Notes: generated from the sequence alone by a model not told the origin. Positions 1 to 12,569 are shown, counted from the first letter of the stretch. The stretch: DNA of 64,000 nt from Aphrophora alni (GCA_963513935.1 OY740774.1:92992861-93056860), one strand, 5' to 3'. Numbers and translations: made by a program.

Positions 1-1299
1 GATGCCCAGTCTAGGTCGTATATTTTTCACTTGAAATATTATTGTATTTATTTATGGTTCCTAGTGAATGTGAATTCACCACGGTGATCAAAAGATTGTA
101 TTTTAATATCTTATTTGTTCAGGCTGTTATAATCACAGTATACAATAATGTGTAGTAATTGAAGGAAACGGAATTTTCATTTATGGTTTATTTTTAAACT
201 GTATATTTATAAGACCATCTTAAGTTGTGTTCGTTCTACCTACGGGGTAAAGTGTCCGCACTTAGGCTATTTCTATAGTTACATAAGTTTGGTTCTCATC
301 CATTATAAGGACTGGAAATTTGGATGGTTTATTACATTTTTCTTGTTGCGAGGCAGAAGCTGTTTAAACAGCTTTTTAAATCGACTAAGTAAAAATCTTA
401 ATTATAAGGTTCTTAGCTAACGAAATATGTTCCATACTCCAAGATAATAAAAGGAGATAAATAAGGATCTATGTACTATCCTGTTACTAGTTTCGGTTAG
501 CTTTATACTATTAATGACCGAAACAAGATTACAACAACACACTAAACAATTTAACAAACTGTCTAACTCTAGATTAAAAATGCACCCATCTTTAGTCTCT
601 TCCTCATTTAGTTTAGTTATGGAGTACTTACCCCGATTTTTACGTCATTTTTTTTAAACATAGTAACATTTTATATTTGCAGTTGTTTAAAAAATAATAA
701 TGAATGTAAATGCGACCTATACATATTTCCTGTAAAACAGGGTAATGTCGCAATTTCAATACCATGAAGACGCAAATATTTTTGTACTAGAAAATGTGGA
801 ATATTCGCCAAGATTTTAATTTGAAAAATATCACATCAGTAATCTTGAATTGCACTCCGGGTATTGTTCATTTGTTGTAACGAGGTCAACCTACATTGAA
901 TACTACATGGTTATCGTCTTTGCAAGTGATGATTAAAACTTTTTTTTCATTTTTATCGTTTGAATATTACACATATCTAACGTAATGTTCCCATTGTTTT
1001 AGAATATGCTTATTTCAATATAATAAATTCTCGTATTTGTCCTAACTTTACAAGTTTTTCCCTTTTTTTTAGCACAAATTTTCAATTTTCCAGACTATAA
1101 GTTGCGAATAGCAGTAGTTGTTGCTTTAATTCAGAGTTTTGTAATTGAATCCTAACTTTCTAAAACATATGAATAGCTAGCAATAAAAATATATTTTGAT
1201 TGTTAGGGGAGAACTTGTCACTTACAAGTATAAAAAGCTAAGGGTAAGTTTGGTAGACGAAAAACATTTTTACTTCTTTGTTGACATATCTTCGTTTTA
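1..1299. other. AT-rich DNA, no gene seen
   Basis: I see no credible exon, RNA gene or repeat unit here. Stop codons are frequent in all frames and only scattered homopolymer runs of T and A stand out. Confidence 0.6.
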
Positions 1300-1760
1300 T
1301 AGACTGAGGAAAGAGAAAGTTATTTTGGACATGCCGCCGTCTGTAATCGTTGTACTCGATGTCATCTGTGCGTAGCGGCTACAAAAAAAAGATAGAACCC
1401 CAATGAAATACAGAAAAATATAGTTAAAAGTGTCAAATTGGCTGTTATTTATTTTTATTTATTATTATTATTATTTTGTTCAAATCTTGTTTGTTCTTCA
1501 AGTTATAACACACTAAATTATAAAAAGAAAAAATGAGATTACAATTGTGCATGTACCAACTCCACTCCTCTGCGATGACAAAAGGAGTTGATATTGTCAA
1601 AAATATAATTGACAAAACGTCACAAGAATATGTGATATTGGTATAGTTACAAGATCCGACAAACAAGTCACATATATACAGTTTAGAGGCACGTTAGGGC
1701 TGAGTCGAGACATTTTATATTCAATATACACAATCTACAAGGCCAGTTAGTTTAGGGTAG
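1300..1760 (+). repeat. Dispersed repeat A, uninterrupted copy
   Basis: The segment resembles 7950-8085 plus 9349-9690 in the same orientation. Shared landmarks in order are acatgccg, a tacagaaaa block, aagtgtcaaattg, gattacaatt, gatattggtatag-like text and a terminal ttatattcaatatacaca block. The second copy is split by an inverted-repeat element. I see no coding capacity and cannot name the family; it could be the tail of a retroelement or a non-autonomous DNA element. Confidence 0.55.
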
Positions 1761-3245
1761 ATTAGGTGTTTTCCATATAGCCTAATTATTACGTACGTCA
1801 TATAAATGAGACTTATTTAAAAGTGAAGTGGATTATAACTTTATCGCTCTAACGAAATTTTATTTATTTAAATAATCACAAAATCACAAATAATCACATT
1901 GCATAATAGTCCAGGGTTTTTGTAACGAAATACAGAGAGAACTATGCAAAAACTAACGAAAAATATTCATATGATCATAAATCTGAAAACGCTTAGTTTC
2001 TAGTCCATCCTGTTTTTTTTTTTTTTTACAAAACAAAAATAAAAATTTTGATTACATTTTTTTTTAAATTGCAGTTTACAACTGTACAAAAAAGACTTTA
2101 ATTTACATACTTTAAAATGGCTTATGTTTAATATAAAAACCGTTAACTTATTCTTAGTGGGGGTGATAATATTAATTGAAGTCTGATGACTAAAACGGAA
2201 CGGTGTATGTATTCAGTGTCATTAGTTATTTTCGATTGGTTTTAGGAAATAAAATCAATTGGATCTCTTTCTGTTAAATTTATAAATTTTATCATTTACT
2301 TCACCTATTTTTGTATTACAGTAAATAGTTTCAGAGATATCTGAAAGAACAATGATTTTTTGCAACTTAGATGGGTTAAACTCTAGAAAAAAAATCATGT
2401 GAAAAATATATTTATCATCATTTTTCAATTATATTTATAATGACAGAATAAATAAGTTTACTAAAACTAGCAAACTGGTTCCACTATAATAACGTTCCAG
2501 AATGCCTGAACTATTATGAAATGTGATTTTGTAATAATTTCAACGGATAGTTTCATTAGAGTGATAACGTTATTGAATGTACATTCCATTTAGAATAGTA
2601 AGCCTCAGTTATATGATGTGTTGAATAATCATGCTGTCTATTATTGAAATAAACTACTTAGTCTGACCAATAGTATATGCTACTCAATTTGAAATCTAAA
2701 TAATTATCGTAAAACTATTTATGAAACATTAAAATGAAAATCAAATCTTACTTTTTTCTGTTTTGTTTTGTTTTGTTTTTATTGATGATGGATTTGAATT
2801 TAAACTTTATTCTACAAAAGTCACAGCTATAAAATAACAGGTAAAGTTAATAGTGAATGACAAATGAAATTGAAAGATTGGAGTAGGAAAGTAGTCTAAA
2901 AAGGAACGTTACAAAATGAAACGTAATTAAGTTTAATATTTAATTTGAAGTATATAAAGGGCTTTATTGGTAGTGCAAAAACTGGAAATTGATGTGGGTA
3001 TATTTGTTTTGAGAGCCGATGGCACAAACTATAGCATCGATTCCATTCACTTATTAAACTGTATTACTATATACAATTCTTTAATTTTTAGTATTAGTAA
3101 AAATGTGGTGATATCTACCGTACGAACAAAATACGATATATGTTGATTGTGTGAAAATCCAAAGTAATGATCGTGATGCATTTTTTTAATAAAATTCAAC
3201 TGCTAAAGTTAAATAAACCACTAGAACACTGTGGTGATTATATAT
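1761..3245. other. AT-rich DNA, no gene seen
   Basis: Only simple sequence is evident: a T15 run near 2014-2028 and a short (TTTTG)n tract near 2758-2779. No coding or RNA signal was found. Confidence 0.6.
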
Positions 3246-3310
3246 GAACAAGGAAAAACCTCAAACCGTAAAATAACACAACTATACAAAACTGTATATT
3301 GCGTTTATAT

Positions 3311-3356
3311 TACCTTATGCACATTTCGATAGCTCTGCTATCATCTTCAAAAGTAG
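3311..3356 (-). ncRNA. Hammerhead ribozyme motif, family 1, left arm
   Basis: On the minus strand the order is TTGAAGA, one T, helix II GATAGC-AGA-GCTATC (six perfect pairs), GAA, then ATGTGCAT and A before AGGTA. The first core base is T where the consensus has C (C3), so cleavage is probably lost or weak. It mirrors the intact motif in the right arm. Confidence 0.6.
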
Positions 3357-3358
3357 TG

Positions 3359-3403
3359 TACCTCTGAAGATGGTAGCAGAGCTATCGAAATGTACATAAG
3401 GTA
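3359..3403 (+). ncRNA. Hammerhead ribozyme, family 1, apparently intact
   Basis: Read 5' to 3': stem I TACCT (3359-3363), catalytic core CTGAAGA (3364-3370), one extra T, helix II GGTAGC-AGA-GCTATC with one G-U pair, GAA, helix III ATGTACAT (3390-3397), A at 3398, then AGGTA (3399-3403), which pairs with TACCT over five bases. All conserved core positions of a type I hammerhead are present and the predicted cut is after A3398. Helix III is a perfect 8-base palindrome, which would favour pairing of two copies. The extra T before helix II departs from the textbook form. Confidence 0.75.
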
Positions 3404-3468
3404 ATATAAATGCATTATACATTTTTGTGTAGTTGTGTTATTTTGTGTTTTGGGGTTTTTCCTTGTTT

Positions 3469-6195
3469 AAGCTAAAGTTAAATATAAAATATTTGGTCGC
3501 CTTCGGTTTAAAATTCCGAATTGAAAGCTATCAAAATATATAGCTTTTCGTTTTTTTTGTGATGTCAGATAGTGGAATTTTTTTAATATTTATTTATTTT
3601 GATGATGGTATTTGTATGATATTTACTAATTAAAGAATTAAATACATTTAAATTGATAATTTATCACTATCCGAATCACATTAAAATAAACGCCTACTAA
3701 CATCATCATAAGTGAAGAAGTGTGATATCCATTTCATTGGTAGCTGTATATTTATAATTGTAAAACAACGCAAAACATATGTCGCTTTTAATGTGATATG
3801 TAAAGAGATTAAAGCAAGCAAAGTTCACTGAACAACAAAGATTATACGCAAAATGTCGACACTGACAACTACCAGAATATTAAAAAGACAAGTAACCTAA
3901 TTTTGCTGTTTAACGTTTCTATTATTCAAACGTTCGCTATTTTCAATTTGTGCAGTGACATTCACGTTCGTACTGACACGTTCGCTACCACCAATTCACG
4001 TTACCATTCCACTGAAAATCCTCACTACGTTATACTCTTAATTATTTAATACATCACAATGAAGGGAGTGTATACTTCAACAGTTTTGGTTAATTCTTTC
4101 TAACACATCTTAACACATGCATCAATATGTACTTATGAGTATACACTGGTGGTCTGTTATTATTTATAGACCAGGATAAATACACAAATCATAGTACCGA
4201 TCCGATATTACGTAGGTCAGAACTCTAGCTCTAGATTATCTATTTTAGAAAACAATTAATTGATTAATACTAGAAAATAGTCTCTTAAAACAACTATTAA
4301 CAACAAATTTAATCAATGAGTATTTAGTGTGATAAGTAGCTAGAGTCTTTAGTATTATCATAAGTCAATCCGTTAAATTACGTTTTATACTGAGAAAGAA
4401 GAAAAGTTTTACAAAATGTATTCAACAATGTATCACGTCACTTAAATCAGAAACTACTTTAATCTTCCTTATTCTATCCTCCTCTGTCATTTTTAAAGTG
4501 ATTTCTGATAACTTTAAATTTGATTCACTGCACAAATTTATGAAGATACTTCATCCTTCATCTGTTACAAGTTTAAAGAAAGCATCGTTAAGTTTTTCAG
4601 ATGATAATTTATTATCACTTTATGTAAGCAGGTGTTGGTAAACCAACTGTTGTGAAAACTAATTATTTTAGACAAGTTTTCCATGGAACAAGTTGATGGA
4701 TGCCATCATATACATCGCAACCTCAATGCAATGTAATACATCAGATCCTCTAAATACAATGCCCATAGTTAGTTTATTGAGTATTTTATAGAAATATTTA
4801 TTTGTATTGGTACATCAAGGGGATTAAACCGGTTGTTACACATATTTTATGAACCTTGTAATTTGTGTATATTACTACTTTGTTGGCTTCAGCTAGTCTT
4901 TAACAGATCTCGTAGTTAAAGACTAGCATTTAAAGGAGCCTGCACACTAGTCTAGAAGCATTTAAAGACTAGTTAAATACATAGAAGCCTACATTCGCTT
5001 TAGTCGTGTCAGTAATGTTTAGGCCCATCCGGATACGTAACTACATGGATATCATAATTTATGAAAATATGCTGTAGGTATGTAAAAATCCTAACAGTAT
5101 GTAAATTTTCTGTTCTGTTAATTAGTCTCGCCGTTAAGAGCCCGGTATACCTCAAACACTTTATATGTCCTCATAAAAGTCGGGTTACCTAGCCATCTAG
5201 TCGTGAACCCTTTGTTAGATTATAATCTCTGGTGCTAAATGAAGGTTCCATGCAGACATTCCATCCGTCAGTATTGATTTAAATCACAAAGGACTTGCAT
5301 TTTATACAGGCAGTAAGAATAGACTACGAAATTTACTGCATGGTGTGACAACTGCTTACATTGCACCAAATTTGAAAATTTATGTATTCGGTATGATAAA
5401 CCTGCTGGAGTAATAATATGGTATGTTAATACAAAGTTTGATTGTTGTATCGAAAAATATATTTACAAAGTTAAAACGTAAAGGGAATTAATTAAAACTT
5501 AATAGGAAATGAACTTTTCTACAAAGTAATAAAGTACCTTATATAGTTCAACTTGTAGTTTATTAACTTAAACAGTGTTATTGATTGTTTAATCACATGA
5601 AAATGAGTAAGAATTTAATAAAATACTACTTACAACAGCCCTGGGTTAAAATTGCCACATGCTCGGTGTAATTTGGCAGATTTTGGTGAAATGCGTATAA
5701 ATATTTAGACCAATGAAAACGAGTTTCATAGAAATTGGCAGTAAAATCAATTTCGAGTTGGCTATTATTCTGTTTGCCAAATTATGTAATATAAATAATT
5801 GTAATAATCTCGTGGCTGGTCCTACTCGCACTTGTCTAGTGGTCAGCACATTGCGTTTCCGTGGACGTAATTCTAGACTTCACAAACAATGGTCGCTACC
5901 AATCGAATTATCTACATCCCACAATGATGGGTCAACATTGTAAATTGTTAAGCCCTTGCGGGACTTAAACTAGGTACGTTTCACAACAAGCGAGACGATA
6001 GATACTAAGCAAAAATAAGGAGCTCCAAATATAACCGCATATTATGATGTAATGAGATGAATAAAAAAACGAAATATGTATTGTGTATCTAATACATTTC
6101 ACTTAAACTAGCATCATAGCAAATAGTATTTCGTTATTTTTTTACTACAAATTACAGATATGTTGCCAAAATAGAAATCTTTGTAAATACAATAA
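3469..6195. other. AT-rich DNA with one short hairpin, no gene seen
   Basis: No convincing gene. A perfect 12-bp inverted repeat (ctagtctttaac ... gttaaagactag) lies at 4893-4926, and agcatttaaagactag recurs just after it. A 76-codon open frame at 5713-5943 has somewhat higher GC but matches nothing I recognise and has no partner exon. Confidence 0.55.
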
Positions 6196-6658
6196 TATAC
6201 AGTGTTCAGAAAACCGTGTGTCAAACTATAAGTGGTGCTTATATGGCTCAAAATAAAGAAAAAGTTCCTATGCCCGAAAACAATTTGTTTTCAATCTGTC
6301 GGTCATATTTCAAGAAGCTAAACTTTACCTTATAAATAATTGTGGAAAGGATGACTGTATTGAATATTACTAAAATTTTAAGAAAACATTAACAGCGGCC
6401 ATTTTGAATACGTATGAGAAAACGTTTTGATTCGTATTATAGGGCTACTTGTAAACCGTTGGATAAAAAAAATCTGTTTACAAAATTATTTTGATTTGAA
6501 ATCTTAACAACTTTATGTTTTTTAAACACAAAATAGTCGAAAGATGGAAAATATAGTTTTTCTGGACATACATTTATAGGTATTGTTTTTATTCTTTATT
6601 TTGACCCATATAACCGCCACTTAAAGTTTGGTACAACATTTTCTGAATACTCTGTATA
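6196..6658. mobile_element. MITE-like element with ~65-bp terminal inverted repeats
   Basis: The left end (6196-6262) and the reverse complement of the right end (6588-6658) share tatacag, ttcagaaaa, caaact.taagtgg, ttatatgg and tcaaaataaagaa in the same order. The interior has no coding capacity. This architecture fits a non-autonomous DNA transposon; no transposase family can be assigned and no clear target-site duplication was seen beyond a possible TA. Confidence 0.6.
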
Positions 6659-7089
6659 AGTAAATATATACATTTATTTGTAAGAAGATTTCATCTAATT
6701 TATTTCACAGTTTTGATTTTGTTCGTTGAATTGTTACAGCATGGAAAAGGAAGGAAAGTTTATTGTTACTTTATAGTAGTTTCCTGAACTAGCAAAACCT
6801 ATGTAATTCCGAAGTCTATTTCACTTCAGGCAAGAATAAAACATCTACTCGGAAGTAACACCTGTAATAATATTGATATATTTTTTGTTTTTCTTTAGAG
6901 GCAAAATTTCTTTTGGCTATTATCAATTTATTAAAAAGAAGGGAAAGAACATAAAATAAAGACCTCTAGCCCTCAAAAACTCTAATAACTTCAGGGTTGA
7001 AAGATAACAAGAATTGGTCAAGAGATATATAATAAGGAAAGATAAAAAATGGATCTAAAATAAGACTATCTGAAAAAGGTGTAAATCCA

Positions 7090-7090
<1 letters not shown>
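6659..7090. other. AT-rich DNA, no gene seen
   Basis: Nothing recognisable between the MITE-like element and the TA tract. Confidence 0.55.

Positions 7091-7129
<39 letters not shown>
7091..7129. repeat. (TA)n microsatellite
   Basis: Uninterrupted TA dinucleotides for about 39 bp. Confidence 0.95.
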
Positions 7130-7132
<3 letters not shown>

Positions 7133-7949
7133 GATTACTAACCCAGTATTCAGTATAGTAAGCCCCTTAGGGCATATTAACAACTGAATTTAGTTACAAA
7201 TAATTAAACAACCTTAAACAATATATAATTAACGTGTTATATATATTAAAAAAGGATTCACGAAATTTTATTGGTGTACGAGTAGATGTATGGAGTCTTG
7301 TTTTTAGAAAATGTACAATTTCGTCTAATTAAAAAACACCCCCAAAACAGAGGAATAAAAATTTTGCGTCTTCTGCATAGTTACAATCTTTTGTACTTGT
7401 TAACGATCTTTAAAATTGTTACAAGGAACAGAAACGTTAAACAATTAATTCACAACATAAATGTATATTTTACCAATACTGCAATACTTCTTTGTTCATA
7501 TATAGATGTTTGTTAATAACAACCAAACCTGTTAAAAAAACATTACAGTTTAAAAGCAATACATTATAAAATTTAAATATTTCCAGCAACAAACAATGGA
7601 TTAATAACAATCACTTCTTGTCATAATATGGAGAATAACGATGGACGTTAGGTTTCAACACGCGCTATCATTATTCAGTCCTATCAACACTTTATCTTCC
7701 ATCATTTTTCAAAGACTGTTTAAGCCCATTTTCAAATAAGAAAGCCGAGTTATAACAGATTACGAAGATTATGAATATCAACAGCCATGTCTTGATATTT
7801 TTAGACGAATAGTTAATGTATCTCTGACACATTGCGTTTTATTTATTCCTAGATGAAAATAAATGATCGGAACTAAGAACGTTTATATAATACAATTTAT
7901 AATCAAAAAATAATTATTATTCATACTTGTAAAACTTTAGTCTTCCTGC
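7130..7949. other. AT-rich DNA, no gene seen
   Basis: A 76-codon open frame (7286-7516) is AT-driven and has no recognisable motif. No other feature seen. Confidence 0.55.
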
Positions 7950-8087
7950 TTCATGGAGTCTGGAAACCGAAAAGTGATTTTTTACATGCCGTCCGTCCGT
8001 CTCCGCTCTCGTTTTCACAATAGCAAACACAAAATTAAGATAGGAACATAAAATTTGGTACAATAGACATTAATGTCTTTATACGTA
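7950..8087 (+). repeat. Dispersed repeat A, second copy, left part
   Basis: Contains the acatgccgtccgtccgtct block that resembles 1330-1345 of the first copy. The copy is broken off where the inverted-repeat element begins and resumes after 9348. Confidence 0.45.
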
Positions 8088-9348
8088 GTGATTAAAAAGT
8101 CAGTATAAAACCCTTTCATTTTTGAACTGGTTTAGATATAACATTGAAACTCATGGAAAACCTTTTGGGACAATAGGCTTCCTTTCAAAATTATGGGGAG
8201 GGGGCATGGGTGGGAGGTAAACTTCTTAAATGTAAAGGCATAGCTTTGTGGCACATTATATTAAAGCTTATTAAAAAACAAATACATTGGTGTGGTTTTT
8301 AATAAATACAATGGTTGGTGACAATATAGGAGATGGTAAAATGTTTTTTTTAAAAAAATAAAAGAGAACATTGAAAAAAACTTCTTTTCCAGTATAGTTA
8401 CCGATAACGTAAGAACACTTACTGAAATACGTTGCAAAAAAGATTAAATGAATGCCGTTCAATTTGCCTTTAAAAATCAAAACTCCAAATGTTTTATATC
8501 AAACTTTTTTTTGTCACTACATACCTAAGTTCTATTCACCTTTCTGAATATAATGATATATATAGAACTTGTTATAAAATATATATTAGTATTTTTGGTA
8601 AATTTTTGAAAAAAAGATGACTATTTTACCTTTTTTCGTAAAATATTTTTTTTTATTTTGAAAATGTAACAAATTTATTTATTTATTTTTTCTAAATATA
8701 TTCACAAATATTAAACAAAACTTTTGTATATCTTAGAAAAAGGTGGTAAGCTATTGATTTTGTATGAAACAGGTTTTTCTGAAAAATGATAACATCATTT
8801 TTTGACATGTGTAACATACTTACTCCAAAACCGTTAAAAAAATAATAAAATAATAATAATAATAATAAATAAAAAAAATAATAATAAATACATAGATGAA
8901 TTCTATGTATCTTTCTGAGAAAAATGATGTCTTATAAGTTAGGTTTTGTATAAAAATAATATATTATATTCATTTTTAAACAAACGAAGAATTTAAAAAC
9001 AAATCAACATTGCCAGTTCAAGGGTTAAACTGTAGATTTCCAAGCCTTAATATTATTTGATAACTTTTATTTACTAGGCACTTCCTCTTTTCTTTAAATT
9101 TTTACGATCCACAGTTTTGTTACCAATCATTATATTGAACTAAAAACTGTACAAATGTATTTTGTTTTTTAATAAGCTTTAAAATAATGTTCAAAACTTC
9201 CCTCTTCACGCCCCCCATAATTTTGAAGGAAAACCAAATTTTACTAAGAAATTTAGTTGGTGTTGTCCACAAGGTTTCCATGATTTTCAATGTTCTATCT
9301 AAACCCGTTCGAAAATAAAAGGGTTTTAAAATGATTTTTGATCACTCG
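8088..9348. mobile_element. 1.26-kb element with ~200-bp terminal inverted repeats
   Basis: The left arm (8088-8288) and the reverse complement of the right arm (9150-9348) share gtgat, aaaaccctt, gtttagata, acattgaaa, atcatggaaa, ttcaaaattatgggg and aagcttattaaaaaaca in order. The interior has no coding potential and includes a repeat (8470-9028) also found alone at 12050-12569. It sits inside dispersed repeat A, as an insertion would. Fold-back elements and long-TIR MITEs look like this; the family is unknown to me. Confidence 0.55.
8470..9028 (+). repeat. Dispersed repeat R2, copy 1
   Basis: A roughly 0.5-kb segment shared with 12050-12569 in the same orientation. Common blocks include cacctttctgaatat, attttgaaaatgtaacaaat, gtggtaagctattgatttt, acatacttactccaaaac, aatgatgtcttat and a closing gggttaaa. 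A local (AAT)n expansion near 8841-8890 is absent from the other copy. No coding capacity. Confidence 0.7.
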
Positions 9349-9690
9349 GTATAGAAACCTATTGAAGTACAGAAAATATTAATTGAAAGTGTCAAATTGT
9401 GCAATTTAGAAACAGTTTTGATTATATCTCGTTTGTTTTCAAAGTATAACACTAAATTTGATTACAATTAGCAGATTTCAATTCTGCATGTAATTGTATT
9501 AACCTCACATGTTGAAGATATTACCGAAATTAAATTTAAAACCCTGATTTCCCAAAAAAAAAGAAAAGTGATATTAGTGTGTTGCAGTTACTTGCCACCG
9601 ACACGAGCGTTGTGAGTAGAAGCTTTTTAATATAATATATACAATACATCAACGAGGCCTAGCTGAAGTTAATAATGTAGTGATATAGAC
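9349..9690 (+). repeat. Dispersed repeat A, second copy, right part
   Basis: Resumes the similarity to 1395-1760: tacagaaaatat, aagtgtcaaattg, a tttgattacaatt block, gatattagtgtgt and a ttaatataatatatacaata block at the end. The pair implies an originally continuous copy split by the 8088-9348 element. Confidence 0.5.
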
Positions 9691-10769
9691 AATTACGGGG
9701 TTCTGAAAACCTGTGTAAGAACTATTTTAATCTGGGTTCAGTACGTACATTGATGGTGACCATCAACATGTTTATTTTATAATAAATATCTTACCGTATT
9801 TCTTCTGTTCATATCGCGTAATTTAATTTTATCTCAAAAATATTTTCCATTTCTTCACAATTTATACGGATGAAATCATGCAGCTGATAACCAGATGTAG
9901 CGAGTGTGACATTAATTGTTGTTTTTTCCTCGATCTGCTTGTGTAGATATAAGTATTGGCACACGCAAATCAATAAATCAATAATCTAATCAAAAAAACT
10001 ATGGCTAAAAATTAGAAAGACTGACGAAAAAGTTTCAAAATTTTACAGTTTTATAATTAATTTTTTTCAACAATGATGAACAATTGGTTCTCAAATTTAA
10101 AGACATGAATTTTATACCATTATACCACTTTGGGTCCTCAGGGACTTATTATAGTGAGTAAGGGATTGACACTTTGTTTAATGTAGTTTTGGGTGCACTG
10201 CTGTAGATCTTGAAGAGACACTTTCTTTCATTTTTCCTAACAATTCTTTCTTTACCAACTCTTATTTTATTCCGATAAAGACGCAATTATAGGCTATTAT
10301 TCGAGGTTTAGTGGTCTTTATTTTATCGTATATTCTTCATTTTTTCTATAAGACATGGTGACTTATAGGTTTTTCACTATTAAACAACAAAACAAAAATA
10401 TAGATTTAATAACTTTAATAAAACTCTTGAGACTAAGCAGGATACCTGTGTTGATTATCGACTACGGTGTTTGGTTTCGTAAAATGCCTTATTACTTTTT
10501 TTACTTCTGACAGACCCTGTAGACGCCATTATGAATTGTACAAGCTTCTCATGTTTCTTGGACAATCAAGCTTCTACTACGGCAATAATTTCTTCTACAG
10601 AATAAGACATTAGAGAAGAATACAGGTATCACACTAAACGCATATTACCCCTACTAAAGGGTAAAAATGTTTAACTAATAGTAATACTGCTCTGTATTCC
10701 CAAGTTTAGTCTGTAAGAACCCAAACAAAATATACTGTTCGTCGTCTCTCCACATAATGCCGCTTCAGG
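9691..10769. other. AT-rich DNA, no gene seen
   Basis: No coding, RNA or repeat structure that I could support. Confidence 0.55.
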
Positions 10770-11372
10770 AACATAAACAAGTGATAGTAGCGCTGTAGTC
10801 ACGCGTCACTATAACTCAACTACGACACTAAACGCGCTGTAGCCAACTAAAGCCTAAAAATGTTTTACTGATGTTAAAATAAAGGAATAGTAACATAAAC
10901 AAGTGATAGTAGCGCTGTAGTCGCGCGTCACTATAACTCAACTACGACACTAAACGCGCTGTAGCCAACTGAAGCCTAAAAATGTTTTACTGATGTTAAA
11001 AGAAAGGAATAGTAACATAAACAAGTGATAGTAGCACTGTACTCGCGCGTCACTATATCTCAACTACGACACTAAACGCGCTGGAACCAATTGAATTAGT
11101 GATTTTAAAAGAAAGGAATAGTAACATAAACAAGTGATAGTAGCACTGTACTCGCGCGTCACTATATCTCAACTACGACACTAAACGCGCTGGAACCAAT
11201 TGAATTAGTGATTTTAAAAGAAAGGAATGGTAACATAAACAAGTGATAGTAGCGCTGTAGTCGCGCGTCACTATGACTCAACTACGACACTAAACGCGCT
11301 GGAGCCAACTGAATTGGTGATGTTAAAAGAAAGGAATAGTAACATAAACAAGTGATAGTAGCGCTGTAGTCA
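10770..11372 (+). repeat. Minisatellite with 122-bp and 109-bp units
   Basis: Units start at 10770, 10892, 11014, 11123, 11232 and 11341, each with aacataaacaagtgatagta. The first two units are 122 bp; the next three are 109 bp because a segment in the second half is shortened; the last is partial. Each unit contains gcgctgtagtc and, further on, cgcgctg(t/g)(a/g)(g/a)cc, so the unit has weak internal self-complementarity. GC content is above that of the surroundings. Confidence 0.9.
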
Positions 11373-12049
11373 CTCAAAACTACACAGTCGTGAACGTCAA
11401 TCTAGAGCCTAAATCAGTTGCTCACTCTATAATAACAGACTTTTCCAATTATTAAATTTATTTCAAACAGGTTTTACATTTCTATTTGCAAAGTTCTAAT
11501 TTCAATGCAATTAATGTTTATATTATGTAATGAATATTGAACTGTTACTAATTTACAAATTTAAAATTATTCCAATACTAAAGAACAATTAAGTCTATTT
11601 TGGTATTCTTAAATACTTTTCAAGAGAATATGTTTATTTTCAGATCTATAAGTATTTAAGTATAGATATAGTATACAAACTGTTTAATAAAACTGTTAGC
11701 CTGCAACTAAAATTAGAAGATTTAAATTGAATAATATTTAATATTAAACTTACAATAAAATGAAAATGATTTATTATTAACAACTATCCCAATACAATAA
11801 ACAAGATTAAAATCAGATAAAAAGACCAAGCTAAAGGTTAACAAGCAAAAAGAAGGTTAATTGCCTATTTAGATTTTAGAATTAGTTATTAGTTCAGCTA
11901 CATTTCCCCCCCCCCCTAAATATATTCACAAATATAATTATTACAAAGCACTAGTAATAGAAGAAAAAATCCAAAATTTTTGTTGTATGATGTACATTAC
12001 CATTTATGTGAAATTCTTCCCTTCGTTACTTTCCGATTTTTTGGTATTT
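11373..12049. other. AT-rich DNA, no gene seen
   Basis: A C-rich run lies near 11907-11916, and an 11-bp inverted repeat (ttatgtgaaat / atttcacataa) at about 12005-12055. Otherwise nothing supportable. Confidence 0.5.
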
Positions 12050-12569
12050 CACATAAAAACTCTAAATGTTTTACATCTAACATTTTTTTTCACTATAAAA
12101 ACTAAATTCTATACACCTTTCTGAATATATTGATATATAGAAGTTTTGTATGAAATGTATATTACTATTTTTTCTAAATTATTTTTAAAAAAATGATCAA
12201 ATTCCCTTTTTCGGTAAAATATATATATATTTTTTATTTTGAAAATGTAACAAATTTTTTTCCTAAATATATTCACAACTATTACACAAAAATTTTGTAT
12301 GTCTTGGAAAAATGTGGTAAGCTATTGATTTTGGATGATACAAATTTTCTGAAAAATGTTAACTTCATGTTTTGACATCTAACATACTTACTCCAAAACT
12401 GTTTTTTAAAAAAAAAACCATTTTTATTACATAGATAAATTCTATGCATCTTTCTGAGGAAAATGATGTCTTATTAGTTTGGTTTTGTATAAAAATAATA
12501 TTTTTTATGATTTTTTTAAGAAAACAAAACTTTTACAAAACCTTTAACATGCGCCGGTTACAGGGTTAA
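12050..12569 (+). repeat. Dispersed repeat R2, copy 2
   Basis: Second copy of the segment at 8470-9028, same orientation and same order of blocks, ending in gggttaaa. Here it is not flanked by the long inverted arms, so R2 is a repeat in its own right or a fragment of a larger family. Confidence 0.7.

Larger units (their letters stand above)
3246..3468. mobile_element. PLE-type terminal hairpin, family 1
   Basis: Two arms of about 105 bp (3246-3353 and 3361-3468) are inverted copies of each other with only a few bases between them. Both contain the block from gagctatcg through aggtaatata and end in aaggaaaaac / gtttttcctt. Each arm carries a hammerhead motif near the apex, reading outward. 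Paired inverted termini with hammerheads are known from Penelope-like elements; assignment to a PLE is inferred from the ribozyme and from similar hairpins in this window, since no coding region is left. Confidence 0.7.

Noticed and set aside
5713..5943. 76-codon frame with GPTRTCLVVSTLRFRGRN
   Set aside because: No recognisable domain, no flanking splice pattern, and an equally long frame on the opposite strand.
10770..11372. Tandem units considered as a CRISPR-like array
   Set aside because: Units are contiguous without unique spacers and the context is eukaryotic.
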